Source: Bdellovibrionaceae bacterium UBA5009 (GTDB taxonomy: Bacteria; Bdellovibrionota; Bdellovibrionia; Bdellovibrionales; Bdellovibrionaceae). Taken from it: DNA of 18,950 nt. The position numbers were made by a program, and so were the translations under genes. Shown here piece by piece: positions 6,261 through 13,822 of the stretch. Where the stretch lies: contig DGYJ01000097.1 of NCBI GenBank assembly GCA_002396665.1, positions 34,144 to 53,093 on the forward strand, given 5' to 3'. The notes under the pieces are model-generated. The model worked only from the letters and a program-made list of their open reading frames with translations, had not been told where the DNA came from and did not search any database. Position 1 is the first letter of the stretch. Each line of letters begins with the position of its first letter.

Positions 6261-7297
6261 TTTCTTTTCTCTTCGACTGTTAAGATAAGTCGCAAAATTC
6301 CATCAGGCATCACACGGGGATGTTTTTCTTTGACCATGTGCGGGTCTTCGTAGGTTTTAAAATATTCGTTCAACTCTTCAAATTTAGCCTCTGGGATTGT
6401 GAAATGGTAATAATAAGTTGTGTCTGATTTTTTCCAACCAATTTCAACCTCACCCGCTTTTCGCCCACCCAGCGCAATGATTTTTTCCTTTAACTTCGGG
6501 GCAATCATTTCAACATTCGTCACATTAAACTGACCACGAAACAAGAACCCCCCAGATGGAGTTTTTTTGTCAGCAGCAGAAATTTCTGGCTGCTTTTTGG
6601 GATCAGCCGAAGCACCTGTCGCTGCACCTGTTGCCGCAGCAATCGGAACTGGCTTTGCAGCAGGAACATTTTTTTCTGTAGAAGGTTGTGGAGTGGGCGG
6701 CAAAGCCGCAGGTTTTTCATTTGAAGCGACAACGACTTCAGTTGCCGCTTCACCTTTACCATCTTTTTTATCGTCACTAAACTGTGGCTTTTCATTTTTT
6801 TCTATATCGGAAAGGCTGACAGAGTTATTACTGCGGGGATCTTTTTGAACTTCTGCCAAAATCACCTGTTGATTTTGTGGCAAAATAACAAGACGAATGG
6901 CTTTATCCCAAGGTGTAACGATCAGGAATAAAGCTATCCCCATCAAGACAACAAAAGCTTCTATCCCCCACTTTAAACTTTGTGGCCACTTTTCGAATTG
7001 AGATTTTTTTAATAGCACAGACAGATATGTTGATGGCTCGTCTATTTGTTCAATCAAAAAAGGCTGCACTTCAACTGATCTTAATTTCTCAAGATAGGCA
7101 AAGCCCTTCATCATTTGTTGATGTTTCTTTTTAGTGATTGGGTTTTCAGATAAGTCGCTTTCAACGGCATTTCGACGACTTTCATCCAAAAAGCCCTTCA
7201 TATAGTCATACAATAATTCTTGGGCAACAAAGCTCGACATTTCGCGTTTGTTCCACTTCGAGTAGGATTGGGGTTTTTCATTCTCTTCCCTGCTCAC
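6257..7297 (-). CDS. Zinc-less anti-sigma-like membrane protein
   Basis: A 346-residue protein of four parts. The cytoplasmic N-terminus has ELLYDYMKGFLDESRRNAVE at 27-46, which resembles the first helix of ECF anti-sigma domains, where a zinc-binding CPEC-type motif usually follows. Here that spot reads NPITKKK and there is no Cys at all. Next are one membrane helix (about 110-129), a disordered linker rich in Ala, Pro and Lys (about 160-248), and a C-terminal periplasmic domain (about 250-346). That domain has KEKIIALGGRKAGEVEIGW and YHFTIPEAKFEELNEYF, weakly recalling DUF4349. Start is GTG at 7297, with GGAG seven bases upstream and a GTGA overlap with the preceding sigma-like gene. The pairing suggests it restrains that protein until an envelope signal arrives. 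This function is inferred from order and architecture. Confidence 0.6.
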   Translation of the reverse strand: MSREENEKPQSYSKWNKREMSSFVAQELLYDYMKGFLDESRRNAVESDLSENPITKKKHQQMMKGFAYLEKLRSVEVQPFLIEQIDEPSTYLSVLLKKSQFEKWPQSLKWGIEAFVVLMGIALFLIVTPWDKAIRLVILPQNQQVILAEVQKDPRSNNSVSLSDIEKNEKPQFSDDKKDGKGEAATEVVVASNEKPAALPPTPQPSTEKNVPAAKPVPIAAATGAATGASADPKKQPEISAADKKTPSGGFLFRGQFNVTNVEMIAPKLKEKIIALGGRKAGEVEIGWKKSDTTYYYHFTIPEAKFEELNEYFKTYEDPHMVKEKHPRVMPDGILRLILTVEEKRK

Positions 7298-7728
7298 ACC
7301 AAAGCTCCAATTTTTTTAATGGAATGGCTAAGACGAAATCGCAAAGTCCCTTCACTAAGGCCCAAACCTGTGGCCACATCGGACTCTGAATACCCCATGA
7401 TATAGCACCAAATTGTTGTCATTAGCTCATCGGCTGTAGACCTTTTCTGGAATTCCATCCATGGACCCATATTCAATTGTGCGGGCCAAGCCCAACCAGC
7501 ATCCTTCGTTAAATAAGGACGCCACCTTTGAAGCTTGGGGTTAAGTTCATTCCAAACACGGCCTGTTGCTTGAATAACAAGTACGGATTCTTTAGTCCCT
7601 GGAAGTTTTTTTCTTAAATCTTGATATTGAAACCATGCTCTTTGAGCAGCGTCGAAAGCTTTTTCTTCATCAAGAAGACTGAAGAAGAAAAACAAACAAA
7701 TTTCCTTAATCAGCTGCTCGTTGGTCAT
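7294..7728 (-). CDS. Short, divergent sigma-70 (ECF)-like protein
   Basis: At 144 residues this is shorter than a usual ECF sigma factor (about 170-200). The C-terminus is a recognisable region 4 helix-turn-helix: MGYSESDVATGLGLSEGTLR at 111-130, followed by FRLSHSIKKIG. The N-terminus (LLDEEKAFDAAQRAWFQYQD at 18-37) may be a remnant of region 2, which in normal sigma factors binds core polymerase and the -10 element, but it is Phe-rich and degenerate. The middle (55-95) has several Trp and does not match region 2. It may be an unusual sigma factor or a DNA-binding protein derived from one. It starts five bases after the mreB stop without its own Shine-Dalgarno sequence, implying coupled translation, and overlaps the anti-sigma-like gene by GTGA. 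Confidence 0.6.
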   Translation of the reverse strand: MTNEQLIKEICLFFFFSLLDEEKAFDAAQRAWFQYQDLRKKLPGTKESVLVIQATGRVWNELNPKLQRWRPYLTKDAGWAWPAQLNMGPWMEFQKRSTADELMTTIWCYIMGYSESDVATGLGLSEGTLRFRLSHSIKKIGALV

Positions 7729-7733
7729 TTTGA

Positions 7734-8777
7734 TTAATCAACAGTGAGTTGTCTTAAAAGATCCAAATTATCTAAAACTTTTCCAGATCCAAGCACAACG
7801 CAACTTAATGGATCTTCCGCTATTGAAACAGGTAAACCCGTTCTTTCACGTAGAAGAACATCCAAATTCGCCAAGAGGGCCCCGCCACCTGTCAAAACGA
7901 TTCCGTTATCAACGATATCAGAAGCAAGTTCTGGTGGAGTTTTTTCAAGTGCCGTGCGAACAGCATCAACGATTTCAGACAAAGGATCCATCAAAGCATC
8001 ATTCACTTGAGAGCTTGTGATCTCGATGGTTTTAGGAGCGCCAGCAACCAAGTCGCGGCCTTTAATTTCCATGGTTTTTTCTTCTTCAAATGGATAAGCA
8101 TTACCAATTTGAATTTTAATATTCTCTGCCGTTCTTTCGCCAATCAAAAGATTAAACTGACGACGAACATAATTCACGATGGCTTCATCAAACTTATCGC
8201 CAGCAACTTTAATTGATTTGCAATAAACGATACCACCCAATGAAATCACAGCCACACCAGTTGTTCCACCACCCATATCAACAACCATATTTCCAGAAGG
8301 TTCAGTGATGGGAAGACCCGCACCGATGGCTGCTGCCATGGGCTCTTCGATCAAATAAACTTCGCGGGCCCCAGCAGATTGAGCCGCTTCACGAACTGCA
8401 CGCTTTTCAACCTGAGTGATTCCGTAGGGAACACAAATAATAATTCTTGGACGAATGAAGCTCTTTTTTTCGCCCATGGACTCGCTGATAAAATATTCCA
8501 ACATTGATTTAGTCACTTCGAAGTCAGCAATAACACCGTCTTTAATTGGACGAATCGCAACGATGCTGCCAGGTGTACGACCCAACATGTCTTTTGCCTT
8601 ATTGCCGACAGCAAGAACGCGATTTTGCAAGCCACGGAAATTTTTATGAACAGCCACGACAGAGGGTTCACCAAGAATAATCCCCTTGCCTTTAACATAA
8701 ACAAGCGTGTTCGCTGTTCCTAAATCGATTGCGATGTCATTCGAAAAATAATCTGTGAATTTATCAAAGAAACTCAT
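7734..8777 (-). CDS. mreB: Rod-shape-determining protein MreB
   Basis: This actin homologue polymerises on the inner face of the membrane and directs the peptidoglycan elongation machinery. From the chosen start it is 347 residues, normal for the family. Visible motifs are AIDLGTANTLVYVKGKGI (first phosphate loop), IIEEP-type LIEEPMAAAIGAGLPI, VVDMGGGTTGVAVISLGG (second phosphate loop) and DNGIVLTGGGALL (adenosine site). A start 12 bases earlier (8789) is possible, but AGGAG at 8786-8782 sits directly before the ATG at 8777 and MSFFDKF fits the membrane-binding N-terminus of Gram-negative MreB. Its promoter would place the transcript start next to 8789, which also favours 8777. mreC and mreD do not follow; instead signalling genes do. 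Bdellovibrio is known to have two MreB paralogues; which one this matches cannot be told here. Confidence 0.97.
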   Translation of the reverse strand: MSFFDKFTDYFSNDIAIDLGTANTLVYVKGKGIILGEPSVVAVHKNFRGLQNRVLAVGNKAKDMLGRTPGSIVAIRPIKDGVIADFEVTKSMLEYFISESMGEKKSFIRPRIIICVPYGITQVEKRAVREAAQSAGAREVYLIEEPMAAAIGAGLPITEPSGNMVVDMGGGTTGVAVISLGGIVYCKSIKVAGDKFDEAIVNYVRRQFNLLIGERTAENIKIQIGNAYPFEEEKTMEIKGRDLVAGAPKTIEITSSQVNDALMDPLSEIVDAVRTALEKTPPELASDIVDNGIVLTGGGALLANLDVLLRERTGLPVSIAEDPLSCVVLGSGKVLDNLDLLRQLTVD

Positions 8778-8797
8778 GGGACTCCTCATGCTGTTTA

Positions 8798-8826
8798 AGT
8801 CTAGAAACAGGACACTGAGGAGTCAA
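8798..8826 (-). promoter_or_regulatory. Sigma-70-type promoter of the mreB unit
   Basis: On the minus strand TTGACT (8826-8821, five of six matches) is followed after exactly 17 bases by TAGACT (8803-8798, four of six). The start point would be near 8791, giving a leader of roughly 14 bases that contains the AGGAG for the ATG at 8777. It lies wholly in the gap between the Cys-rich lipoprotein gene and mreB. Confidence 0.6.
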
Positions 8827-8863
8827 TGAGTCGTTTTCTGAAAATCGAAGTCTTTTTGAAGGA

Positions 8864-10147
8864 TTATTGCAGCCCGTCAGAAGGCAGACAAGTGGCTGAA
8901 AAGACCCCTTGGCCCAGTGTATTCACCTGACCAAGGCCCAAGTTCAATCTTGCATTGCTTGGTACAACGTAGCGAATACTTTGTTTTGTTGAAGAAATTT
9001 TATCTTCGATCACAAATTCAGACTTTGATGTGTACGAAATTCGAGCTGAAAGTTGGCCATCTTCAGAAGAAGCCAATTCAGAAGCTCTTTGTCCCTTCTT
9101 AACGAGGATGTGATTTGTCGCACCAGAAGATGCCACGTCACAAGAATAAGCTTTTGATTTGCGTCGACCGTATCCAACTGCCGTGGAATTTAAATCGTCA
9201 ACCAAACAGTCTGCAATCACATTAATCTCTTTTTTCAAATCTTGAACTTCAACTCTGATTCTTGAATTGATATCTGTAGCGCCAGCTCTATGTGCTCCAA
9301 TTTGCAATGACATAGTTCCTTCATTTTGGGCTGCAGGAGTCATGTTCAGTTTGATGGAACCAACAGAGGAAGTGTAGCTCATAGGAAGTTCAAAACTTTG
9401 CGCCTGAGTTCTATTCCAATCTAAAGAAATAACTTTGTTGTACGTTCTTCCCCAGCTGCGTCCAGAAAGATCTACTGAAGAAATCGCACAACGGATCGTC
9501 GATAAGTTAGGATCACGCTGCACTACTTGTTGCTGTGGGATTGGATTTTGTTGCTGACCTGGTGTTGGATTTTGAACCGAGCCAGGAAAAGGATTTTGGG
9601 CAGCACCTGGAGCAGGAATTTGTGGATACTGTATAGTTCCTGGCGTTCCCGTTTGTGGAATTGTATTGCTGGAAACAACAGTACAAGGCCCACAACGTTG
9701 AACGTAAACTTGTGCTCTCTGCTCTTTTGCACAATTCATATTCATCGAATTATTAACTAATTTCTGACAAAAATCCTGCAAGCTATAACCTTGCTGAACT
9801 CCTGTTCGACAGATTTGTCCGTTGATATTTTCTTCGAAATTGTATGTTAGGTCATTTTGTTGGGCCCCTGCTGGCACACCGTTCACATAGGGTTGGCCTT
9901 GTGTATAGGGCTGCCCGGGCTGGTAGGAGCCTGGGTAATAGTTTTGTGCCTGGTAGCCTGCAACTGGAGTTCTGAATTCGGCTGGACACTGAAGAATGGC
10001 ATTTTCAGTCGTGTAGATGGGAGTGCTTGAAGTGGGAACTGGAGCAGGAGCTCCAGACTCGTCGTTGCTACTTTTCTTTTGGCAAGCCAAAAACAAAGTC
10101 GAAGAGATGATCAAGCCCGACAACGTCAAAATTTTAAATGTTTTCAT
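8864..10147 (-). CDS. Cysteine-rich lipoprotein with Pro/Gly/Gln repeats, function unknown
   Basis: I do not recognise this 427-residue protein. It has a signal peptide ending in LFLAC (lipidated Cys22). A polar Tyr/Pro/Gly/Gln region follows (about 60-95, YQPGQPYTQGQPYVNG) and a Cys-bearing segment (about 110-155) ends in RCGPC. Then come three 8-residue repeats of the form PGxxQNPx (about 180-203) and a beta-rich C-terminal half with VISLDWNRTQAQSFELP and YTSKSEFVIEDK. Ten Cys besides the lipidated one suggest disulfides in the periplasm or outside. The frame extends 26 codons further upstream, but ATG at 10147 is chosen because GAAGGAG lies four to five bases before it and it begins the signal peptide. 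It is single-gene: mreB downstream has its own promoter, and lysC upstream is divergent. Confidence 0.7.
   Translation of the reverse strand: MKTFKILTLSGLIISSTLFLACQKKSSNDESGAPAPVPTSSTPIYTTENAILQCPAEFRTPVAGYQAQNYYPGSYQPGQPYTQGQPYVNGVPAGAQQNDLTYNFEENINGQICRTGVQQGYSLQDFCQKLVNNSMNMNCAKEQRAQVYVQRCGPCTVVSSNTIPQTGTPGTIQYPQIPAPGAAQNPFPGSVQNPTPGQQQNPIPQQQVVQRDPNLSTIRCAISSVDLSGRSWGRTYNKVISLDWNRTQAQSFELPMSYTSSVGSIKLNMTPAAQNEGTMSLQIGAHRAGATDINSRIRVEVQDLKKEINVIADCLVDDLNSTAVGYGRRKSKAYSCDVASSGATNHILVKKGQRASELASSEDGQLSARISYTSKSEFVIEDKISSTKQSIRYVVPSNARLNLGLGQVNTLGQGVFSATCLPSDGLQ
9539..9610 (-). repeat. Three tandem PGxxQNPx repeats inside the lipoprotein gene
   Basis: The encoded units are PGAAQNPF, PGSVQNPT and PGQQQNPI, three consecutive 24-base repeats conserved mainly at Pro, Gly, Gln and Asn codons. 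Such linkers are flexible and surface-exposed, and copy number may differ between strains. Confidence 0.7.
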
Positions 10148-10311
10148 AAACACTCCTTCAGGGAGCCTTGATGCAGGCTTCGAGCCGAGGCCCTCCTTGG
10201 CTGTAAACATTTTGAGCTGTCTCAAAATTAGACAGTGACAAAAAATGGTGTATTTCGTAAATCAATTCAAGGTTAAAGACTAAGGATAAGGACTGATCCG
10301 TGGAAGGTATT
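10148..10311. other. Divergent regulatory region between the Cys-rich lipoprotein and lysC
   Basis: About 160 bases holding two overlapping inverted repeats (10209-10235). A weak plus-strand promoter candidate for lysC is also present: GTGACA at 10235-10240, 17 bases, then TAAATC at 10258-10263 (five and three of six matches). I found no clear minus-strand promoter. It is too short for a full lysine riboswitch plus promoter and I see none of its conserved architecture. Confidence 0.4.
10209..10235. promoter_or_regulatory. Two overlapping, mutually exclusive inverted repeats
   Basis: ATTTTGAG (10209-10216) pairs perfectly with CTCAAAAT (10221-10228) around CTGT. CTGTCT (10217-10222) pairs perfectly with AGACAG (10230-10235) around CAAAATT. 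The loop and one arm of the first make the arm of the second, so only one can form at a time. They lie 62-88 bases upstream of the lipoprotein ATG and just before the lysC -35 candidate. They could be an RNA switch or overlapping operator half-sites. Confidence 0.35.
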
Positions 10312-11646
10312 ATGAATTTAGTCGTATCAAAATTTGGTGGAACTTCGATGGGAAATGCCGAGTGCATGCGCCGAAGCGCTCAGGTAGCCCATCAGCAAAA
10401 ATCAAGCATGGTCGTTGTTTCTGCAACTTCTGGAACGACAAATTTATTGCTTAAAATTGGTCTTTGCGCAGAACAACAGTCTTGGCCCGAAGTCGAAAAA
10501 CTATTGGCTGAAACCCAAAAAAAACACGATCAAATTGCCAACGACTTGTCGGCGCAGAAATCAACATACGATATTCTGCAATCGCTTTACGAAGAAATGG
10601 AAACTTTAGCCCGGGGAATTTTTTACTTGAAAGATTGCTCTGCAAGGGCCTCCGATGCACTTGTCAGCCTAGGCGAGCGCATGTCTTCAGCACTTTTTGT
10701 TGATGCCTACAATAGCATCGGAGAGATTCAACTTTTTGACGTGCGCAAAGTGATGCGCACCGATGATCAATTTGGTAAAGCAAAGCCATTAATCTTTGAA
10801 ATTGCACAATTGGCAGAAAAAGAATTATTACCACTGATGAAGAAATCTGTTGTTGTCACACAAGGATTTATCGGCGCAACAGCTGAAGGCTTAACAACAA
10901 CTTTGGGCCGCGGTGGAAGCGACTATTCGGCGGCTCTTTTAGCAGAGGCCGTCGGCGCAAAAACTTTGGAAATTTGGACCGATGTTGCCGGAATCGCTAC
11001 AACAGACCCTCGAATTTGTAGTGATGCCAAACCAATTTCTGAAATTTCATTTCAAGAAGCTTCTGAAATGGCCGTCTTCGGAGCCAAAGTCTTGCATCCA
11101 GCCACGCTATTGCCCGCACTTCGTAAAAATATCCCCGTCTTTGTTGGTTCAAGTTTTGATAAAAATTTAGATGGCACTTGGGTCCGACAAAGCGTGAAGG
11201 ATCAGCCCCTGGTCCGCGCTTTAGCTTTGCGAAAAAAGCAAGTTCTATTAACTTTAAGCACTCCAGACATGCTGTACACCCATGGTTTCTTATTTCAAAT
11301 TTTTAAAATCTTTAATGATCACAAAGTATCAATTGATGCCATCACAACAAGTGAAATCAGCGTTTCGTTAACATTGGATGATTCCACCCTGGTGAATAAA
11401 AAATTAATTCAAGAGCTTTCCGAAGTCGCAGCAGTTAGTGTCGAAGAAGGCTTGTCCTTGGTTTCATTGATCGGAAATCAAATGAACCACACACCAGGAA
11501 TTGCGCAAAAAATATTCGATGCTATTAACGGAATCAACGTGCATATGATTTGCCTAGGAGCCAGCAAACATAATTTTTGTTTTTTAGTTGATGAATCCAA
11601 AGGCGAAGAGGCCATTAAAAAATTGCACAAAGCTTTTATTTTTTAA
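10312..11646 (+). CDS. lysC: Aspartate kinase, LysC type
   Basis: It phosphorylates aspartate, the first step toward lysine, threonine and methionine (and diaminopimelate for peptidoglycan). The 444 residues follow the monofunctional E. coli LysC pattern closely: VSKFGGTSMGN at 5-15, FDVRKVMRTDDQFGKA, VVTQGFIGA, TTLGRGGSDYSAALLAEA, IWTDVAGIATTDPRI and MAVFGAKVLHPATLLPALR. C-terminal ACT regulatory domains include LLTLSTPDMLYTHGFL, ITTSEISVSLTLD and HMICLGASKHNFCFLV. Sensitivity to lysine is likely from the type but not demonstrable here. ATG at 10312 is chosen: GGAAGG is four bases upstream and MNLVVSKFGG matches family starts. GTG at 10300 would add four residues. Its last 11 bases overlap the 3' end of convergent glpD. 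Confidence 0.95.
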   Translation: MNLVVSKFGGTSMGNAECMRRSAQVAHQQKSSMVVVSATSGTTNLLLKIGLCAEQQSWPEVEKLLAETQKKHDQIANDLSAQKSTYDILQSLYEEMETLARGIFYLKDCSARASDALVSLGERMSSALFVDAYNSIGEIQLFDVRKVMRTDDQFGKAKPLIFEIAQLAEKELLPLMKKSVVVTQGFIGATAEGLTTTLGRGGSDYSAALLAEAVGAKTLEIWTDVAGIATTDPRICSDAKPISEISFQEASEMAVFGAKVLHPATLLPALRKNIPVFVGSSFDKNLDGTWVRQSVKDQPLVRALALRKKQVLLTLSTPDMLYTHGFLFQIFKIFNDHKVSIDAITTSEISVSLTLDDSTLVNKKLIQELSEVAAVSVEEGLSLVSLIGNQMNHTPGIAQKIFDAINGINVHMICLGASKHNFCFLVDESKGEEAIKKLHKAFIF

Positions 11647-13270
11647 TTTTTTTCCAAGCCAATTCGCTTTGAATCAGATCTAAATATTTTTTCTTTTGCT
11701 GTTGAACTTCAGAATCTGTCCAACCCATTCTTTCTGAAAAGACATCTGCCACTTCATTAATATGACTGATTCCATGATCATCCATTGATAAAAAGGCAGG
11801 AACTCGGCGGCGAAAAAAGTCTGTCAGATTTAAACACATCGTTTGTTCGATGGCCTGAAGCGCTTCAATTTGCCAATACGAATAGGTTCTATTTTTTTTC
11901 AAAATCAATTCAGCTTCCAAGCCATATCTTTCGGACAGCAAATGAATATTTTCAAACGAAAGTTTTTTATTCCACGTCCATTGGTCACAGGAATTCAAAG
12001 CCAATTGAAATTCATCAGGACCAGTGTATGGATTTAATGGTTTTGTTGTGTCAGCCGATTTGAATTGGGCGCGATCAGAAAATGGCATGTGGTGTAGAAC
12101 TTCATCGACTGCTTGCTGGGCAATCAAACGATAGGTTGTGTATTTGCCGCCAGCAACATAAACCACACCATGCTGGTCTGTCCATATCGTGTGTTCGCGG
12201 CTCGTTTTACCTTCACTGGCTGAACCATCATGAACTAAGGGGCGAACCCCGGCATATCCAGATAAAATATCTTTTTCTTCAATTTTTGCCTGTGGAAAAT
12301 AGGAACGTGTAATATCCAGAAGATAATCCACATCCGCCTGAGTCACTGATACATTTTCCGGAGACTCTTTAAAATCAGTATCCGTTGTTCCGATAATAAC
12401 CATTTCGTGTCTAGGAATACCAAAGACGATGCGATCACTTTTTTCAGCCCCCATGACAACGGCGCTCGACATGGGCAAACGCTCTTTGGAAAAAGTAAGA
12501 TGAACACCCTTTGTTGGGCGCAAAACCTTTTTCCATTTGCTGTCAAAACTTTGCCCTAACTGATCTGTCCATGGTCCTGTCGTACTCATGAATGATTTTG
12601 CACGCACATAAAATTTTCTTTGGGTCAAAAGATCTTCACACAAAACTTTTTGAATTTTTCCATCATCGCCTATTTCTGCCGATATCGCTTTTACAAAATT
12701 CGCAATACAAGCATTGGCTTCGTTGGCTGAACGCAAGGTCTCTAGGACAAGGCGGTCATCGTCCATATAGGCATCCGAGTACACAAAGGATCCACAAAGA
12801 TCTTTTTGATTTAAAATTGGCATTCTATGGGCAGTTTCGCCTGCGGATAATCTTTCATGCATCTCTGGAACTTGAAACAAAGCCAGAAGATCGTACAACC
12901 ACATTCCAAGCCCCATTTTATTCATTGAAACCCGACTGTCTTTGTAAAGCGGGATCATAAATCGCAAAGGATGGACTAAGTGTGGAGCCATTTCAAACAA
13001 ATGAGCCCTTTCATTGAGGGCTTCAAATACAAGCTTGAATTCTAAGTTTTCTAAATAGCGAATTCCACCGTGTATTAATTTACTGGAACGTGATGATGTT
13101 CCTTGAGCAAAATCCTGGGCCTCGATCAATCCTACTTTTAAACCACGAAGAACGGCATCCCTAGCGGCCCCCGCCCCGTTGATGCCCCCGCCAATGATAA
13201 ATAAATCAAATTCTTGAGTTTCAAGATCACGGATGTTTTGTTTACGGTCTTCAAAAGAAAAACTTTTCAT
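11636..13270 (-). CDS. glpD: Aerobic FAD-dependent glycerol-3-phosphate dehydrogenase
   Basis: It oxidises sn-glycerol 3-phosphate to dihydroxyacetone phosphate at the membrane and passes electrons to quinone. The 544 residues show the FAD-binding motif IIGGGINGAGAARDAVLRG at 25-43, then GTSSRSSKLIHGGIRYLE, RPTKGVHLTF, IIGTTDTDF, SGYAGVRPLV and VYVAGGKYTTYRLIA, followed by the C-terminal helical domain. This is the GlpD/GlpA architecture without the GlpA iron-sulfur tail, so GlpD is preferred. It is the second gene of a pair: its ATG overlaps the TGA of the GNAT-like gene (ATGA). No glpK or glpF lies nearby; the substrate may come from phospholipid breakdown, which would suit a predator, though that is inference. 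Confidence 0.93.
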   Translation of the reverse strand: MKSFSFEDRKQNIRDLETQEFDLFIIGGGINGAGAARDAVLRGLKVGLIEAQDFAQGTSSRSSKLIHGGIRYLENLEFKLVFEALNERAHLFEMAPHLVHPLRFMIPLYKDSRVSMNKMGLGMWLYDLLALFQVPEMHERLSAGETAHRMPILNQKDLCGSFVYSDAYMDDDRLVLETLRSANEANACIANFVKAISAEIGDDGKIQKVLCEDLLTQRKFYVRAKSFMSTTGPWTDQLGQSFDSKWKKVLRPTKGVHLTFSKERLPMSSAVVMGAEKSDRIVFGIPRHEMVIIGTTDTDFKESPENVSVTQADVDYLLDITRSYFPQAKIEEKDILSGYAGVRPLVHDGSASEGKTSREHTIWTDQHGVVYVAGGKYTTYRLIAQQAVDEVLHHMPFSDRAQFKSADTTKPLNPYTGPDEFQLALNSCDQWTWNKKLSFENIHLLSERYGLEAELILKKNRTYSYWQIEALQAIEQTMCLNLTDFFRRRVPAFLSMDDHGISHINEVADVFSERMGWTDSEVQQQKKKYLDLIQSELAWKKIKK

Positions 13271-13746
13271 TTGGTTTTCGTTGTCTTAATTGAAAGTGCA
13301 GCGGGCTGCCACTGCTCTGGTTTATAAACACCGACTGAATTTTGTACCCCTGTCGAGTTTGGAAAAAATACTTTTTGAAAATGCTTTTCGCGCGAAATCC
13401 GATAGGCGAGCTCGCAAAGCTCGTCCCTGGACTGCAAAGACGAAAATGACAAATGCTCAACCCACAATGATTGGGTCTGTCCGTCAAAAAACAAAAGTGG
13501 TTGGGCTAAAAAATATCCGGCAAGTTTCCCTTCAGAAGAGAATTCAGAATGCAGTTCTGGAGATCTGGCCATAAAACACCAACCTGTATTGATGTAGTGC
13601 TCTAAGGATTCTTTTCTCCATCTGGAATTCCAGGAGGCTATTTGACGTTCCATTTCGTCAGGAACTGTCTCGATCAGTTTCTTTTGCTCGAAATCCATAA
13701 TTTCTGGCATATCAGCCAATTGGACGACCCGGCAATAGTGCCCCAT
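13267..13746 (-). CDS. GNAT-like acetyltransferase, divergent
   Basis: A 159-residue protein whose order of predicted elements suits a GNAT fold: an N-terminal strand and helices, a central strand GKLAGYFLAQPLLFF, then LWVEHLSFSSLQSRDELCEL and a strand KVFFPN. The acetyl-CoA loop (usually Q/RxxGxG/A) is not recognisable; SLQSRD occupies that place, so activity or substrate is doubtful. The start is well supported by AAGGAG nine bases before ATG at 13746. It forms an overlapping pair with glpD. A role in glycerol metabolism is not implied by the sequence itself. Confidence 0.45.
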   Translation of the reverse strand: MGHYCRVVQLADMPEIMDFEQKKLIETVPDEMERQIASWNSRWRKESLEHYINTGWCFMARSPELHSEFSSEGKLAGYFLAQPLLFFDGQTQSLWVEHLSFSSLQSRDELCELAYRISREKHFQKVFFPNSTGVQNSVGVYKPEQWQPAALSIKTTKTK

Positions 13747-13786
13747 GGATCAAATCTCCTTGCGACGTAAATAAACAGACAATCAC

Positions 13787-13814
13787 TTGCCTGGATTTCA
13801 TTCTATTTGATACT
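13787..13814 (+). promoter_or_regulatory. Promoter candidate for a leaderless HAD mRNA
   Basis: TTGCCT (13787-13792, four of six matches) is followed after 16 bases by GATACT (13809-13814, four of six). Transcription would begin around 13820-13823, at or almost at the ATG (13823), which has no Shine-Dalgarno sequence. The agreement between the two supports the call, but each hexamer is only moderate. Confidence 0.4.
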
Positions 13815-13822
13815 AATTTTTT

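Noticed and set aside
6567..6848. Plus-strand Ala/Gly/Phe-rich ORF of 93 codons
   Set aside because: It is the antisense shadow of the Ala/Pro/Lys linker of the anti-sigma-like gene; composition follows from that repeat-like DNA.
10148..10311. Lysine riboswitch ahead of lysC
   Set aside because: The gap is too short for the element plus a promoter and I find no conserved lysine-riboswitch sequence; the short inverted repeats do not match it.
12592..12960. Plus-strand ORF of 122 codons
   Set aside because: It lies wholly antisense within glpD, whose motifs are certain.
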